A stretch of 64,000 nucleotides of DNA. It comes from Brevibacillus brevis NBRC 100599 (GTDB lineage: Bacteria; Bacillota; Bacilli; Brevibacillales; Brevibacillaceae). The stretch lies in the NCBI RefSeq assembly GCF_000010165.1, contig NC_012491.1, positions 2,611,501-2,675,500 on the forward strand. The letters run 5' to 3'. Under the pieces are notes generated by a model. The model was not told the origin of the DNA. It worked only from the letters and a program-made list of their open reading frames with translations, and did not search any database. Made by a program: the position numbers and the translations under genes. Of this stretch, positions 9,283 through 19,444 are shown piece after piece (position 1 is the stretch's first letter; every line of letters starts with the position of its first letter).

Positions 9283-9291
9283 ATCATCCAT

Positions 9292-10035
9292 TTATGCAAT
9301 CTTCTGCGTCTTGAAAATAATAAACGTCGGTCTTCTTACTTCTGAAATCTGATGTGGCTGGATAAGAAGTCCTTCTGGCGTGCAGGTTGGCTCGATGATC
9401 TCTTGGAGGGTAAGCCCCGATTGGATTAACGTATTGACAGCAGTGGACATGGATCGGTGGTAAAAAAGCGCCTTTCTGCCGTTCATCATGTACATTTCAC
9501 GTTCTCCGTCTTCCAGGTAGTTGTCCAAGGGCCAGAAATGCTTCTGCCCCTCTTCGTCGCGTACCCAGCCCTCGACCTTTTTGCGAGCGGTAATATGCGG
9601 ATGGAGTGTGGAGTATACGAAATGTCCTCCGTTGCGCAAGGCGCGGCTTATTTTGTTGATCACGTGCTCATAGTCACGAACATAGTCCATGACGAGAGAG
9701 CTCGTAATGAGATCGTAGTCATGTGAGGCAAGCTCAATGTCCTCCAGGGAGCCATGTAGATATTGAATGTTCTCATGACTGTTATTCGTTCGGGCATATT
9801 CCAGCATATTGTGGGAAAGATCAACACCGATCACTTCACTTGCACCTTGCTCTACACAGTATCTGGCAAACTGTCCGCCACCACAACCGAGGTCGAGTAC
9901 ACGCAAACCTTTTAGGGAGGGGAGACATCCGCGAAAGGCGGGCTGTTCGATCATATCATTCTCCGATTGACCGGACAGACGCAGCTTTTGATAGTCCTGA
10001 TAAAAATCCAGTTGATCATACAGATTTTGTTTCAT
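9292..10035 (-). CDS. Class I SAM-dependent methyltransferase
   Basis: 247 aa from the ATG at 10035, which follows GGGGAG; seven upstream codons are probably untranslated. Motif I, VLDLGCGGGQFARYC (about 46-60), and the acidic end of strand 2 (VIGVDLSHNML) bind S-adenosylmethionine. It belongs to the UbiE/SmtA-like group acting on small molecules. The extended C-terminus (HRSMSTAVNTLI..) is typical of stand-alone Bacillus methyltransferases. Substrate unknown. Confidence 0.88.
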   Translation of the reverse strand: MKQNLYDQLDFYQDYQKLRLSGQSENDMIEQPAFRGCLPSLKGLRVLDLGCGGGQFARYCVEQGASEVIGVDLSHNMLEYARTNNSHENIQYLHGSLEDIELASHDYDLITSSLVMDYVRDYEHVINKISRALRNGGHFVYSTLHPHITARKKVEGWVRDEEGQKHFWPLDNYLEDGEREMYMMNGRKALFYHRSMSTAVNTLIQSGLTLQEIIEPTCTPEGLLIQPHQISEVRRPTFIIFKTQKIA

Positions 10036-10274
10036 CCTATATCTCCCCGTTTCCATTTTTTCTCGGATTCCTATTATGGATAAAAGATGAAGATGATGTC
10101 AATTATTTGTTTAAAACGATTGAAAATGAGAGCAGGAGTTTGCTTTTTTTACGAGAATTAGTGATAGACAACCCATTTTTGTGATTCCGTCTGCTTTGCT
10201 GTGACGGTTTTTTTCTGTAAGAAGATTTGGTTTCGATATTTTTTGGCGAGACTGAAATCGAAGGAGGGATATAC

Positions 10275-10724
10275 GTGGACCAAATACTTCAACTGATCAA
10301 AGATTACTGGCCGATTGCGCTAGCTATCATAATCATCATCATGGCTGCCCAATGGGTGGTGCGAAGTATCATTCGAATTATTTCGCTTGCAGCTATTATT
10401 GGTGTTGTGCTCGTGTTGTTTTTCCAATTCAGTCCTGAAGAAGTGATCCAAATGGGGCGCCAAGCAGCCGTAGCGACGCAGGAAGTCGTCGATAAGACGA
10501 TTACTCCGGTATTGGACAAAGAGCTTAAGGATGCGGATATTTCCTTCAAGGAAGATGGCACCTATGAAGTGAAGACAACGAATATTCGTATCGTAGGTAA
10601 AAAAGGCGAATCCAAAGCGACTGTTTATTACAAGGATGAGGAATGGGAAGTAAATATCGGTCAATTGAGCAAGCTGTTCCAGGATCGACTCGGGAAAGCG
10701 GAGCAAGAAAGCAAGACGATGTAG
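10275..10724 (+). CDS. Small membrane protein of unknown function
   Basis: 149 aa from a GTG seven bases after a strong AAGGAGGG. The N-terminus contains two closely spaced hydrophobic segments (about 12-30, ALAIIIIIMAAQWVV, and 34-53, IISLAAIIGVVLVLFFQF). The remaining two thirds are polar with a beta-rich tail (TYEVKTTNIRIVGKKGES). No family is recognised. It is a single gene with its own terminator. Confidence 0.75.
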   Translation: MDQILQLIKDYWPIALAIIIIIMAAQWVVRSIIRIISLAAIIGVVLVLFFQFSPEEVIQMGRQAAVATQEVVDKTITPVLDKELKDADISFKEDGTYEVKTTNIRIVGKKGESKATVYYKDEEWEVNIGQLSKLFQDRLGKAEQESKTM

Positions 10725-10730
10725 AAAGGG

Positions 10731-10767
10731 AAAAACGCATGGGGCCAAAAAGGTCTCATGCGTTTTT
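10731..10767. terminator. Terminator
   Basis: AAAAACGCATG pairs with CATGCGTTTTT, with partial extension of the stem; lies between convergent genes. Confidence 0.8.
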
Positions 10768-10790
10768 TGCTGGATAGGCGAGTACTTCCT

Positions 10791-12242
10791 TTACGCTTTC
10801 GTCATATCCGGAGCTACGCGCAGTCGAGTTGCTTGCTCATAAGCGTAGGCCAGACGAAGTAAAGTAGGTTCCTGGAATGCCAAGCCAGTAAGCATGATGC
10901 CAAATGGTTTGCCTGCGGAAGTATAGCCAGCCGGAACCGTAATCGAAGGGTAACCAGCTTTGGCTGGGATCGCATAACCCGTACTTCCAGGGTACAAGAG
11001 GGCGTCGAGTTGGTGCTCCTTCATGACAGCATCAAGGCCTTGTTTTTGTGACATTTCCAAATCGAACAGGAGATTTGCCAGATATTCCGGCTCTGTCAGT
11101 GTGCCACTGGTTTTCTCGGATTCTTCTAGCAGCTCTTGCCCGTAAAGCAGGGCTTGTTCTTCATGTGCCCGATTAAAAGCAATGACATCCTGTAAGGAGC
11201 GGATCGGGTAGGAGGCTGGTAACGTTTTTAAGTACGCATTTACCCCAACCTTGAATTCATGCACGAGAACATGTATGTTCCATTCGGCATTTTCTGTCGG
11301 GATGGTGACCGCATCTATGATAGTTGCGCCAGCCTCTTTAAGCTTTTCAATAGCTGCTTCATACAAGGCGATTTCTTCGGCTTCACACTCAGCCAAAAAT
11401 CTGGAGCGTACAACGCCGATGCGTGCACCCCGCAATCCATCTGCATCGAGGAAGGGGAGGTAATCGGTCTGCGCGAGACCCTCGCTTTTTCCAGTCACCG
11501 GATCCTTTTCATCTATGCCAGTAAGCGCGCCAAGCAAAATAGCTGCATCTGTCACGGTTCTCGCCAACGGTCCGGCTGTGTCTTGGCTATGGGAAATCGG
11601 GATGATACCCGAACGACTGATTAAGCCAACAGTAGGTTTGATTCCCACGAGCGAATTTTGTTCTGCTGGATGGAGAATCGACCCGGAAGTCTCCGTACCG
11701 ACTGCCACAACAGCAAAACCTGCGGCAATCCCAGCAGCCGACCCCGAGCTAGACCCGCCGACATCGAGTACACCAGGACCGTATGGGTTCAACACTTGTC
11801 CACCGCGCGAGCTGTAGCCATCTGGCATGTCATTGGAGATAAAGTTAGCCCATTCCGTCAGATTGGTTTTCCCTAAAATAACCGCGCCCGCCTCTCGGAG
11901 CTTGGTAACGACGAATGCATCCGCAGAGGCAAACGAATCAGCTAAAGCTAGAGCTCCAGCCGTCGTGTGCATCTTGTCAGATGTCGCAATGTTATCCTTA
12001 ATCAATACAGGGATTCCGTGAAGCGGCCCACGACTGCCTGACACCGCTCGTTCTCGATCCAGTGACTCTGCGATCGCTAGTGCATCTGGATTTAGCTCAC
12101 AAATGGCATTGATTCGGATGCCTTGTTTGTTGTAGGTGGCAATCCGCTGTAAAAAGGCGAGGGTCAATTCCCGCGAAGTCGTGGTTCCAGCTGTCATTGC
12201 AGCTTGCCATTCGAGAATGCTCGTTTCATGAATCACTGACAT
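10791..12242 (-). CDS. Amidase (amidase signature family)
   Basis: 483 aa, usual family length. The Ser-cisSer-Lys triad regions are visible: VLIKDNIAT (Lys, about residue 80) and the signature GGSSSGSAAGIAAG with TETSGSI (about 160-190). Related to GatA, but it stands alone without gatC or gatB, and it resembles the YedD/YerM-type stand-alone amidases more than the tRNA amidotransferase subunit (inference from context). It probably hydrolyses a small amide. ATG follows AAGGGGATACATT. Confidence 0.9.
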   Translation of the reverse strand: MSVIHETSILEWQAAMTAGTTTSRELTLAFLQRIATYNKQGIRINAICELNPDALAIAESLDRERAVSGSRGPLHGIPVLIKDNIATSDKMHTTAGALALADSFASADAFVVTKLREAGAVILGKTNLTEWANFISNDMPDGYSSRGGQVLNPYGPGVLDVGGSSSGSAAGIAAGFAVVAVGTETSGSILHPAEQNSLVGIKPTVGLISRSGIIPISHSQDTAGPLARTVTDAAILLGALTGIDEKDPVTGKSEGLAQTDYLPFLDADGLRGARIGVVRSRFLAECEAEEIALYEAAIEKLKEAGATIIDAVTIPTENAEWNIHVLVHEFKVGVNAYLKTLPASYPIRSLQDVIAFNRAHEEQALLYGQELLEESEKTSGTLTEPEYLANLLFDLEMSQKQGLDAVMKEHQLDALLYPGSTGYAIPAKAGYPSITVPAGYTSAGKPFGIMLTGLAFQEPTLLRLAYAYEQATRLRVAPDMTKA

Positions 12243-12331
12243 AATGTATCCCCTTTTGCGAATGATTTGATTTTTATTATAGTACCAAATTCAGGGAAAG
12301 GAAATGAGAGGGGGGTGAGCCTTTTGTTTAT

Positions 12332-12376
12332 AAACAAACAAGCTGACTCTGCGAGAGAATCAGCTTGTTTGTGTTT
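12332..12376 (-). terminator. Terminator downstream of trhO
   Basis: Long stem AAACAAACAAGCTGA with TCAGCTTGTTTGTGTTT immediately after the stop of the minus-strand gene. Confidence 0.75.
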
Positions 12377-12384
12377 GTACCAAA

Positions 12385-13329
12385 TTATACGTTTGATCCA
12401 GCAGCTTCCAGCTTCGCTTTTTCTTCCGCTTCTACATAACGGTTGCGAGGGTGGTCGCGGCATTCATCGGAGCAAGAACGCTTGAATTTTGTCTCACATT
12501 CTGTGCAGCAGAAGTGCTGTTTGTTGCAGAATGGGTTGGCGCAGTTTACATAGCGGTCTTCGACAGTACCACAGTAATGGCAACGGCCAATGACGACGTC
12601 TTCTTCGGTATGATTGATCGGTATGGAGATGCGCTCGTCAAACACGTAGCATTTTCCATCCCACAGGCGCCCTTGGACTTCTGGATCTTTACCATACGTG
12701 ACAATTCCGCCCTCAAGATGGTACACATTTTCAAAACCTTGTTGCAGCAAGACACCTGTCAGCTTTTCGCAACGAATACCGCCTGTGCAGTAGGTGAGGA
12801 CTTTTTTATCCTTGAACTGGCTCATGTTGTCACGAATCCACTCAGGGAACTCACGGGATGAATCCACTTCAGGGCGAATCGCACCACGGAAATGTCCCAA
12901 ATCGTATTCGTAATAGTTGCGACCGTCGAGGATTACGACATCCTCTTCCTGCATCATTTCGTACCATTCTTTTGGGTTCAGATAGGTGCCAACTAGTTCA
13001 TTCGGATTGACATCTTCCTCCAAACGCCATGTTACGAGCTCTTTTTTCGCACGCACAAACATTTTTTTGAATGCATGCTCTTCCGACTCATCTATTTTAA
13101 ACCACATATCACTAAAACGTGGATCTTTTCGCACATATTCCATGTAGGCGTCTGTTTGTTCAATCGTTCCGGATACGGTTCCATTAATGCCCTCCGGAGC
13201 TATGATAATCCGCCCTTTCAGCCCGTTATCCTTGCAAAATTTCAAGTGCTCGGCTGCGTACTCCTCATAATTTTCAATAGGAGTATACTTGTAATACAAC
13301 AAAATGCGATATGGTTTTTGTACTTGCAA
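12385..13329 (-). CDS. trhO: tRNA uridine(34) hydroxylase, rhodanese-related
   Basis: 314 aa if it starts at TTG 13329, which is ten bases after AAAGGTGG; the 22 codons upstream are not conserved-looking. N-terminal acylphosphatase-like part (YRILLYYKY...), then a rhodanese domain with the active Cys in [11 protein letters not shown] (about residues 180-190). A Cys-rich C-terminus (CHYCG, CANPFCN, CCTECE) looks like a zinc-binding module. This is the YbfQ/YceA family, shown to make 5-hydroxyuridine at position 34 of tRNA using oxygen. Confidence 0.92.
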   Translation of the reverse strand: MQVQKPYRILLYYKYTPIENYEEYAAEHLKFCKDNGLKGRIIIAPEGINGTVSGTIEQTDAYMEYVRKDPRFSDMWFKIDESEEHAFKKMFVRAKKELVTWRLEEDVNPNELVGTYLNPKEWYEMMQEEDVVILDGRNYYEYDLGHFRGAIRPEVDSSREFPEWIRDNMSQFKDKKVLTYCTGGIRCEKLTGVLLQQGFENVYHLEGGIVTYGKDPEVQGRLWDGKCYVFDERISIPINHTEEDVVIGRCHYCGTVEDRYVNCANPFCNKQHFCCTECETKFKRSCSDECRDHPRNRYVEAEEKAKLEAAGSNV

Positions 13330-13452
13330 GGTACAATTCCACCTTTCTTTTTCAATTGTGATTTTAGATGCATCGGTGATTATACCACATTCCATTGTTA
13401 GATGCGCTAAAAAAGTAAGGGGTTTGTGAGGTTTTTATGAAATCGGTGCTTC

Positions 13453-13481
13453 TTGCTGGATGTGGTTGCTTCTTGTACACT
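13453..13481 (+). promoter_or_regulatory. Sigma-A promoter of dut
   Basis: TTGCTG (13453-13458) and TACACT (13476-13481) with a 17-bp spacer, 46 bp before the dut start. Confidence 0.55.
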
Positions 13482-13526
13482 ATGAATGGTAATCAGCCCA
13501 CAGGCTATATGAGGAGAGACTATTAC

Positions 13527-14063
13527 ATGAACATGACAAATGAGCGCCCGGTTACACAGGTGAAAATTAAAAAGCTCCACCAAGACGCCGTGATCCCAGC
13601 GTACGCGAGAGCAATGGACGCGGGCTTTGATCTGGTCGCGGTAGAGGATACATTGATTGCCCCAGGACAATCTGCAAAGGTTCCAACAGGCTTGGCGTTC
13701 GCGCTTCCAGAAGGATTTGAATTGCAAGTGCGCCCTCGCTCCGGGATCAGTGCAAAAACAAAGCTGCGCTTGTCCAATGCACCAGGGACTGTTGATGCTG
13801 GTTATCGCGGTGAAGTATGCGTCCTGATCGATAACATTCGGATCGCATCCGGAAAAAGCGGCAAGGTATGTCTGGGTGCTGGCGAAAACGAAGTAACCGT
13901 TGAACAAGAAGTCGATGCCCATAGCTACTTGATCAAAAAAGGGGATCGGATTGCACAAGGTGTGATTGCAATCGTTCCAGTCGCGCAGTTCGAAGTAGTC
14001 GATGAGCTGGATGAGACGGAAAGAGGAGCGGGTGGCTTCGGCAGCAGCGGTATCAAGAGCTAG
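13527..14063 (+). CDS. dut: dUTP diphosphatase
   Basis: 178 aa from an ATG nine bases after GAGGAGA. All five motifs of the trimeric dUTPase family are present: AMDAGFDLVA (1), RPRSGIS (2), APGTVDAGYRGEV with the catalytic Asp (3), KGDRIAQGVI (4) and the C-terminal P-loop-like GAGGFGSSG (5). The enzyme hydrolyses dUTP to dUMP, keeping uracil out of DNA. It is about 30 residues longer than many bacterial dUTPases, mainly by an insertion between motifs 3 and 4 (DNIRIASGKSGKVCLGAGEN region). Confidence 0.95.
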   Translation: MNMTNERPVTQVKIKKLHQDAVIPAYARAMDAGFDLVAVEDTLIAPGQSAKVPTGLAFALPEGFELQVRPRSGISAKTKLRLSNAPGTVDAGYRGEVCVLIDNIRIASGKSGKVCLGAGENEVTVEQEVDAHSYLIKKGDRIAQGVIAIVPVAQFEVVDELDETERGAGGFGSSGIKS

Positions 14064-14091
14064 TTCTTTTTCTATTTGAGTGAAAATACAA

Positions 14092-14143
14092 GACCCCTGA
14101 TCATCAGCCGAGTACATGGACGTGAGCTGATAGGTCAGGGGTC
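14092..14143. terminator. Terminator after dut
   Basis: GACCCCTGA (14092-14100) pairs with TCAGGGGTC (14135-14143); an inner stem CATCAGC/GCTGAT adds to the hairpin. Confidence 0.75.
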
Positions 14144-14161
14144 ATTGTTTTGATTAAAACC

Positions 14162-14464
14162 TCATCCTTTGGAGGATAAAAACCGGTTAATTCTCGAAAG
14201 GTCGTCAGCTGTAAGCGAACGCCCATCTGCTTTGATGAATACGCAAGGTCCATAGACCCAGTCTAAAAAACCATCTGACGTGATAGGGAAATTGTTTGCT
14301 TCTACTCCGCGAGCATCTTCATTCACAACGAGGGAGATTCCCTCCAGATGATCATCTTCCACTACCTCATAGTCTCCGCCCACCAGCTCCTGTAGTTCAT
14401 CCGTCCCAGCGATTTCTCGAACAACTGCATTTTCGTGCGGAAGCTTAACATATACCGTAGTCAA
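14162..14464 (-). CDS. Small conserved protein, DUF3846-like
   Basis: About 100 aa. The centre reads DELQELVGGDYEVVEDD, then LVVNEDARGVEANNFPIT, and a late GPCVFIKAD; this order of VGG, VNE.., N..P and a GP..I turn is the pattern of DUF3846 proteins, whose function is unknown. Two TTG codons (14470 and 14464) compete as start; GAAGGAG lies nine bases from the inner one, which is taken here. It faces dut across a terminator. Confidence 0.7.
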   Translation of the reverse strand: MTTVYVKLPHENAVVREIAGTDELQELVGGDYEVVEDDHLEGISLVVNEDARGVEANNFPITSDGFLDWVYGPCVFIKADGRSLTADDLSRINRFLSSKG

Positions 14465-14560
14465 GCGCAATCACTCCTTCTAACACCCATCATACCGTAT
14501 AAGCAATGAATGGGGCGATAGGGGAACGGATGCAGGTTGGCGTGTTGGTTACCCTAATGG

Positions 14561-15226
14561 TTGAGTGTCATCGCCCACTCTGTGAAAAAAGGGATGCGCG
14601 TATACGAAAACACGGAAGTGGTGCATCAAAAAGTCCAGACTGGAGGACTTTTGGTCTATACAAAAAGTGGGCACACAATCAAGTGCAGGCGTGCCGTGTT
14701 TGCGACTGGCTACGAAGCGCAAACCATGAAACGAAATGCCAACGCGGTGATTTCCAGCTCGTTTTCCATCGTGACCAATCCAGTCGAAGCGCTTACGGGT
14801 TGGCCAAATGCTTGTTTAATCTGGGAAACCGCTCGTCCCTATTTGTATATCCGTACTTGTTTGGAGGGCAGAATCATTGTCGGAGGACTTGATGAGCCGT
14901 TGAACGACCTACAAAAGAAGGATGCCTCTAGTCTGAAGAAGCGGGATCAATTACTCGCAAAGATTCAAGAGTTATTTCCACGTATTCCCATTAGAGCCGA
15001 ATATTATTGGGGAGCGACTTTTGTTGAAACGCATGATGGACTCCCGCTGTTTGGGGAGCAGGAAGGGTATCCGCACTGCTTGTTCACGCTAGGCTACGGA
15101 GGGAACGGAACCGTCTATTCCACGATCGGCGCGCAAATCATCAGTGATATGATTACAAAAGGAAGTCACGCGGACGCCGATCTTTTTGCTTTTGACCGGA
15201 GGAAATATGCCAGTGCCACAATCTGA
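14561..15226 (+). pseudogene. Truncated FAD-dependent (DAO-family) oxidoreductase
   Basis: The 221-residue frame matches only the C-terminal half of a D-amino-acid-oxidase/glycine-oxidase-type protein: AVFATGYEAQ, the antiparallel substrate region (RPYLYIRTCLEGRIIVGGLDE), WGATFVETHDGLPLFG and the FAD-contacting GYGGNGTVYSTIGA near the end. The N-terminal GxGxxG FAD-binding part is absent, and an in-frame TAA lies only six bases before the TTG. No convincing N-terminal remnant is seen in the 90 bases upstream in any frame. A deletion remnant is the simplest reading. Confidence 0.75.
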
Positions 15227-15233
15227 TCGAAAC

Positions 15234-15268
15234 AAGCTTTCCCATTTGAGCGGGAAGGCTTATTTTTT
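15234..15268 (+). terminator. Terminator after the DAO remnant
   Basis: AAGCTTTCCC and GGGAAGGCTT form a stem followed by a T-run. Confidence 0.7.
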
Positions 15269-15364
15269 TGAAAAAATCAGAACGGGCGGGCCCAAATTTG
15301 CTGGATAGGCGAATAACATTTGAACGTGGCCTACCTGCCTAGCATAGGGTAGATGGAAATATCG

Positions 15365-15392
15365 TTGACAGGAACAGAAAGGCAGGTATAAT
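15365..15392 (+). promoter_or_regulatory. Sigma-A promoter of the sulfate transport operon
   Basis: Consensus TTGACA (15365-15370) and TATAAT (15387-15392) with a 16-bp spacer. The 63-base leader contains an AT-rich element TATTCCGAGTAAATTAC just downstream of the expected start site, placed where a repressor of sulfur genes could act (inference). Confidence 0.85.
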
Positions 15393-15455
15393 CTTCAATA
15401 ACAGAGTATTCCGAGTAAATTACTATAGATTAAAAGAGGAGTGAAGGTGAGCTGT

Positions 15456-16517
15456 ATGAAAACCACGAAAGGCAAGGTCCAGACGATCCTGCAACGCGTA
15501 GGAATCGTTGCTATGGCTGCGGCTATGGCTGGCTGCTCGGCTGCTGCACCAGCAGAAACTGGTAAGGGAGCAGGGGGCAGCAACACTACGGTAGAGCTGC
15601 TCAATGTTTCCTACGATCCGACGCGAGAGTTTTACCAAGATATCAACAAGGAGTTTGCCTCAGAGTGGCAACAAAAGACAGGTCAAACAGTGACGATCAA
15701 GCAATCACATGGCGGTTCAGGCAAGCAATCCCGCTCCGTCATCGATGGTTTGGAAGCAGATGTGGTGACCCTTGCCCTTGCTTACGATATTGACGCGATT
15801 GCCGAACACGGTCTGATTCCTGCTGATTGGCAAAAGAAGCGCTCGAAAAACAGCTCGCCTTACACCTCCACGATTGTGTTTCTGGTACGTAAAGGCAATC
15901 CGAAGCAAATCAAAGATTGGGATGATTTGATCAAGCCTGGTATCTCCGTGATCACTCCGAACCCGAAAACGTCTGGGGGAGCCAGATGGAACTACTTGGC
16001 TGCATGGGGTTATGCCTTGAAGACAAATGGGGGAGATGAAGCGAAGGCACAAGAATTCGTCGCACAACTGTTTAAAAATGTACCCGTCCTCGATTCTGGG
16101 GCGCGCGGTTCGACCACTACTTTTGTCGAGCGTGGCATGGGGGATGTGCTGATTGCATGGGAAAACGAAGCGTATCTCGCGGTCAATGAACTAGGGAAAG
16201 ACAAGTTTGAGATTGTAAATCCGTCCGTGAGCATTTTGGCTGAACCGCCTGTCACCCTCGTTGACAAATACGCTGACAAGCACAAGACAAGAGAAGTAGC
16301 GGAAGCGTACCTCCAGTTCCTGTATACCAAAAAAGGCCAAGAGCTCGCAGCCAAGCATTACTACCGCCCTCGTTCACAGGAAGTACTCAAAGCACATAAA
16401 CCCGCATTCCCTGACATCCAATTGTTTACCATCGATGAGTTGTTTGGCGGCTGGACGAAAGCACAAAAGACTCATTTTGCAGATCAAGGCGTCTTCGATC
16501 AACTTTATAAACCATAG
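15456..16517 (+). CDS. Sulfate ABC transporter substrate-binding lipoprotein
   Basis: 353 aa from an ATG five bases after GAAGGTGA. Lipoprotein signal with lipobox MAGC (Cys27). The mature part is a type II periplasmic-binding fold of the Sbp/CysP family: [29 protein letters not shown] (anion-binding loop, about 91-105), and [18 protein letters not shown] (about 171-188). It captures sulfate or thiosulfate outside the membrane and delivers it to the CysT/CysW channel encoded next. First gene of a four-gene operon. Confidence 0.94.
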   Translation: MKTTKGKVQTILQRVGIVAMAAAMAGCSAAAPAETGKGAGGSNTTVELLNVSYDPTREFYQDINKEFASEWQQKTGQTVTIKQSHGGSGKQSRSVIDGLEADVVTLALAYDIDAIAEHGLIPADWQKKRSKNSSPYTSTIVFLVRKGNPKQIKDWDDLIKPGISVITPNPKTSGGARWNYLAAWGYALKTNGGDEAKAQEFVAQLFKNVPVLDSGARGSTTTFVERGMGDVLIAWENEAYLAVNELGKDKFEIVNPSVSILAEPPVTLVDKYADKHKTREVAEAYLQFLYTKKGQELAAKHYYRPRSQEVLKAHKPAFPDIQLFTIDELFGGWTKAQKTHFADQGVFDQLYKP

Positions 16518-16547
16518 ACCTACACTTTCCTCAGAGGAGTTACCTTC

Positions 16548-17384
16548 ATGAGAAAATCACTCCACAACAGAGGGTTTCTGCCAGGCTTTGGCATGACCAT
16601 GGGCTATACCATCATCTACCTGAGTCTACTGGTGCTGATCCCTCTGTCTGTCTTGTTTTTAAAAGCTTCGACGATGAGCTGGGAGCAATTCATCGGGACG
16701 ATTATGGATACGAGGGTCCTTGCCTCCATTCGTGTGAGTATTATGACTTCTTTTTTCGCGGCTTGTCTCAATGCGGTGTTCGGCGTCTTGGTGGCATGGG
16801 TGTTGGTTCGCTATCAGTTTGCGGGGAAGCGGATCATTGACGGCATTGTTGACCTGCCTTTTGCTTTACCTACCGCAGTAGGCGGGATTGCCCTGACTTC
16901 TATTTACGCTGAAAATGGCTGGATCGGGCAGTACCTGGCGGAATGGGGGATCAAGGTAGCGTACACCCCCATCGGTATATGGGTTGCACTAACATTCATT
17001 GGTCTTCCTTTTGTCGTCAGAACCGTCCAGCCTGTTTTGCAGGATTGGGATTTGCAAATGGAGGAAGCGGCGGCTACGTTGGGCGCTACCCGATGGAATA
17101 CATTTTGGCGGGTAGTTTTGCCGCATCTGTTACCGGCAATCATTACGGGTTTTGCGCTTGCCTTCGCCAGAGCCTTGGGGGAGTATGGCTCCGTCGTTTT
17201 CATCTCCGGGAACATGCCGTTGAAAACAGAGATTGTACCCCTTTTGATTATGACCAAGCTGGAGCAGTTTGATTATGCAGGCGCTACGGCAATTGCAACC
17301 GTCATGCTTGTCATTTCCTTTGTCATGCTTTTGGTCATCAACTACTTGCAATGGAAAATCAATAAATTCGATGCGGCCCGTTAG
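16548..17384 (+). CDS. cysT: Sulfate ABC transporter permease CysT
   Basis: 278 aa with six predicted membrane segments, the first about residues 12-34. The EAA loop that docks the ATPase reads MEEAAATLGATRWNTFWRVVLP (in part EEAAATLGATRW, about 172-183), and the ALGEYGSVVFISGN stretch is typical of CysT/CysU. With CysW it forms the channel of the sulfate/thiosulfate importer. It lies 30 bases after the binding-protein gene and 12 before cysW. Confidence 0.94.
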   Translation: MRKSLHNRGFLPGFGMTMGYTIIYLSLLVLIPLSVLFLKASTMSWEQFIGTIMDTRVLASIRVSIMTSFFAACLNAVFGVLVAWVLVRYQFAGKRIIDGIVDLPFALPTAVGGIALTSIYAENGWIGQYLAEWGIKVAYTPIGIWVALTFIGLPFVVRTVQPVLQDWDLQMEEAAATLGATRWNTFWRVVLPHLLPAIITGFALAFARALGEYGSVVFISGNMPLKTEIVPLLIMTKLEQFDYAGATAIATVMLVISFVMLLVINYLQWKINKFDAAR

Positions 17385-17396
17385 GAGGTATGACGT

Positions 17397-18263
17397 ATGA
17401 AGCATTTGACGGAGCCAGCTTATATTCGATGGACACTGATTATCGTGGCCATGCTCTTTCTTGGCTTGTTTTTGATCATGCCACTAGTGGCTGTGTTTAC
17501 AGAAGCATTTCGGCAAGGGGCGGAGGTGTTCGTTGCCGCAATTACTGAGGAGGAAACGTTATCCGCTGTTAGGCTCACCTTGCTAGTGGCAGCCATTAGC
17601 GTACCGCTGAATGTGACGTTCGGGATCGCTGCTGCATGGGCAATCGCCAAGTTTTCGTTCCCGGGTAAAAATGTGTTGCTTACGTTGATAGACTTGCCAT
17701 TTGCCGTATCTCCAGTCATCGCGGGCCTAATCTTTGTCCTCTTGTTTGGGAGTCAAGGTGTGGCGGCACCCTTGCTAGCGGCGTGGGATTTCAAAATCAT
17801 TTTCGCGGTTCCCGGTATCGTACTTGCGACGACCTTTGTTACCTTTCCGTTCGTCGCTCGTGAACTCATTCCAGTCATGGAAGCACAGGGAAGAGACGAG
17901 GAGGAAGCAGCAGTCTCACTCGGAGCAAGCGGCTGGAAAACATTTTTACGCGTCACGCTGCCAAATGTAAAATGGGGGCTCTTGTACGGGGTCATTTTGT
18001 GCAATGCCCGCGCCATGGGTGAATTCGGGGCAGTATCCGTCGTTTCTGGTCATATCCGCGGCATGACCAATACGCTCCCGTTGCATGTGGAGATTCTCTA
18101 CAACGAATACCAATTCGCTGCTGCCTTTGCGGTAGCCACCTTGCTTGCTGCCTTAGCCTTAGTGACGCTTATTCTGAAAAGCCTGATCGAGTGGAAGACC
18201 GAGCGGCAGGTAAAGCTGGATGAGGAACAACACTACGACGTGACAGGAGAGAGAGCCGGATGA
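17397..18263 (+). CDS. cysW: Sulfate ABC transporter permease CysW
   Basis: 288 aa, six membrane segments. The EAA loop is [20 protein letters not shown] (about 161-180) and the family-specific [18 protein letters not shown] follows (in part [14 protein letters not shown]). ATG is preceded by AGGAGG. Partner of CysT in the membrane. Its stop overlaps the cysA start (ATGA), indicating translational coupling. Confidence 0.94.
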   Translation: MKHLTEPAYIRWTLIIVAMLFLGLFLIMPLVAVFTEAFRQGAEVFVAAITEEETLSAVRLTLLVAAISVPLNVTFGIAAAWAIAKFSFPGKNVLLTLIDLPFAVSPVIAGLIFVLLFGSQGVAAPLLAAWDFKIIFAVPGIVLATTFVTFPFVARELIPVMEAQGRDEEEAAVSLGASGWKTFLRVTLPNVKWGLLYGVILCNARAMGEFGAVSVVSGHIRGMTNTLPLHVEILYNEYQFAAAFAVATLLAALALVTLILKSLIEWKTERQVKLDEEQHYDVTGERAG

Positions 18264-19381
18264 GTATCGAGGTAGTGAACATAACCAAGTCTTATAAGAG
18301 CTTTACAGCGCTGAAAAATGTAAATCTGCATATCCCGGAAGGCGAACTCGTAGCGCTTCTCGGACCTTCCGGATCGGGAAAAACGACGCTTTTGCGTCTC
18401 ATCGCTGGACTGGAGCAACCGCAGGAGGGGAGGATTCTCTTTCACGGAGAGGATAATACGAACCGCGACGTGCGCGAGCGGCAGGTTGGGTTTGTTTTTC
18501 AGCATTACGCCTTGTTTCGGCATATGAACATCTTTGACAACATTGCGTTTGGATTGTCCGTTCGCTCACGCAAAACACGACCGAGCAAGGAAGAAATCAG
18601 TGAAAAAGTTCATTCCCTGTTAAAACTCGTGCAGCTAGAAGGTCTCGCACATCGCTATCCCTCGCAGCTATCTGGTGGGCAGCGCCAGCGTGTTGCATTG
18701 GCGAGGGCGTTGGCAGTGGAACCAAAATTTTTGCTGCTGGATGAACCGTTTGGCGCTTTGGATACGAAAGTGAGGCAGGAGCTACGTCGCTGGCTCCGTC
18801 ATCTGCACGGGAAGCTTGGGCTAACGATTCTATTCGTTACACACGATCAGGAGGAAGCGATGGAATTGGCGGATCAGGTAGTTGTGATGAATGAAGGGCG
18901 AGTGGAGCAGGTAGGATCGCCCGAAGAAATTTATCATCATCCGGCGAATCCGTTTGTGTACAGCTTTCTGGGGCGGGTCAATCTGTTTCACGGACGAATC
19001 CAAAATGGCAAAATCAAGCTCGGTGAGGCAGAGTTCGAGACAGATTGGAAGGACAAAGCGGTGGAGGCTCCCGCTGTCGGATACATGCGGCCACACGATG
19101 TAGAGATCTCAGTGCGCCCGCCAGAGGCGAAGTCTGCCAGATCGGTTCAAGCTGAGATTAACCATATTTCGCTCTTGGGGCCGATCGTTCGCCTTGATCT
19201 GAAGCGATTGGACACGGAGGAGGTATTTGAGGCAGAGATGAGCAGGCAGCGCTTTATGGAGCTGAACGTAGAAGAGCAGAGCATTGTGTACGTGACGTTG
19301 CACAATGTATCGATCTACGTGGATTCACAACCTGTACAGACACATCGCCCTGCCCGCGTTCCGTTGCAGGCCAGTGTTTGA
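18260..19381 (+). CDS. cysA: Sulfate/thiosulfate import ATP-binding protein
   Basis: 373 aa. Walker [12 protein letters not shown] (about 35-45), Q-loop in [10 protein letters not shown], signature [15 protein letters not shown] (about 135-149), Walker [12 protein letters not shown] (about 155-165) and the H-loop [10 protein letters not shown] are all intact. After residue 240 comes the TOBE-type regulatory domain typical of CysA. It powers sulfate uptake. It is the last gene of the operon, followed by a terminator. Confidence 0.95.
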   Translation: MSIEVVNITKSYKSFTALKNVNLHIPEGELVALLGPSGSGKTTLLRLIAGLEQPQEGRILFHGEDNTNRDVRERQVGFVFQHYALFRHMNIFDNIAFGLSVRSRKTRPSKEEISEKVHSLLKLVQLEGLAHRYPSQLSGGQRQRVALARALAVEPKFLLLDEPFGALDTKVRQELRRWLRHLHGKLGLTILFVTHDQEEAMELADQVVVMNEGRVEQVGSPEEIYHHPANPFVYSFLGRVNLFHGRIQNGKIKLGEAEFETDWKDKAVEAPAVGYMRPHDVEISVRPPEAKSARSVQAEINHISLLGPIVRLDLKRLDTEEVFEAEMSRQRFMELNVEEQSIVYVTLHNVSIYVDSQPVQTHRPARVPLQASV

Positions 19382-19397
19382 TCTGATTTCTTGCAAA

Positions 19398-19431
19398 TAA
19401 ACCGGTCTGCATATGCTGCAGGCCGGTTTTT
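19398..19431. terminator. Terminator of the sulfate operon
   Basis: AAACCGG-TCTGCA pairs with TGCAGG-CCGGTTT, then a T-run; also suited to end the convergent small gene. Confidence 0.8.
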
Positions 19432-19444
19432 GATGAGTCACTCA

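Noticed and set aside
13407..14117. Minus-strand open frame over dut (236 aa)
   Set aside because: Antisense of a gene with all five dUTPase motifs; no start context.
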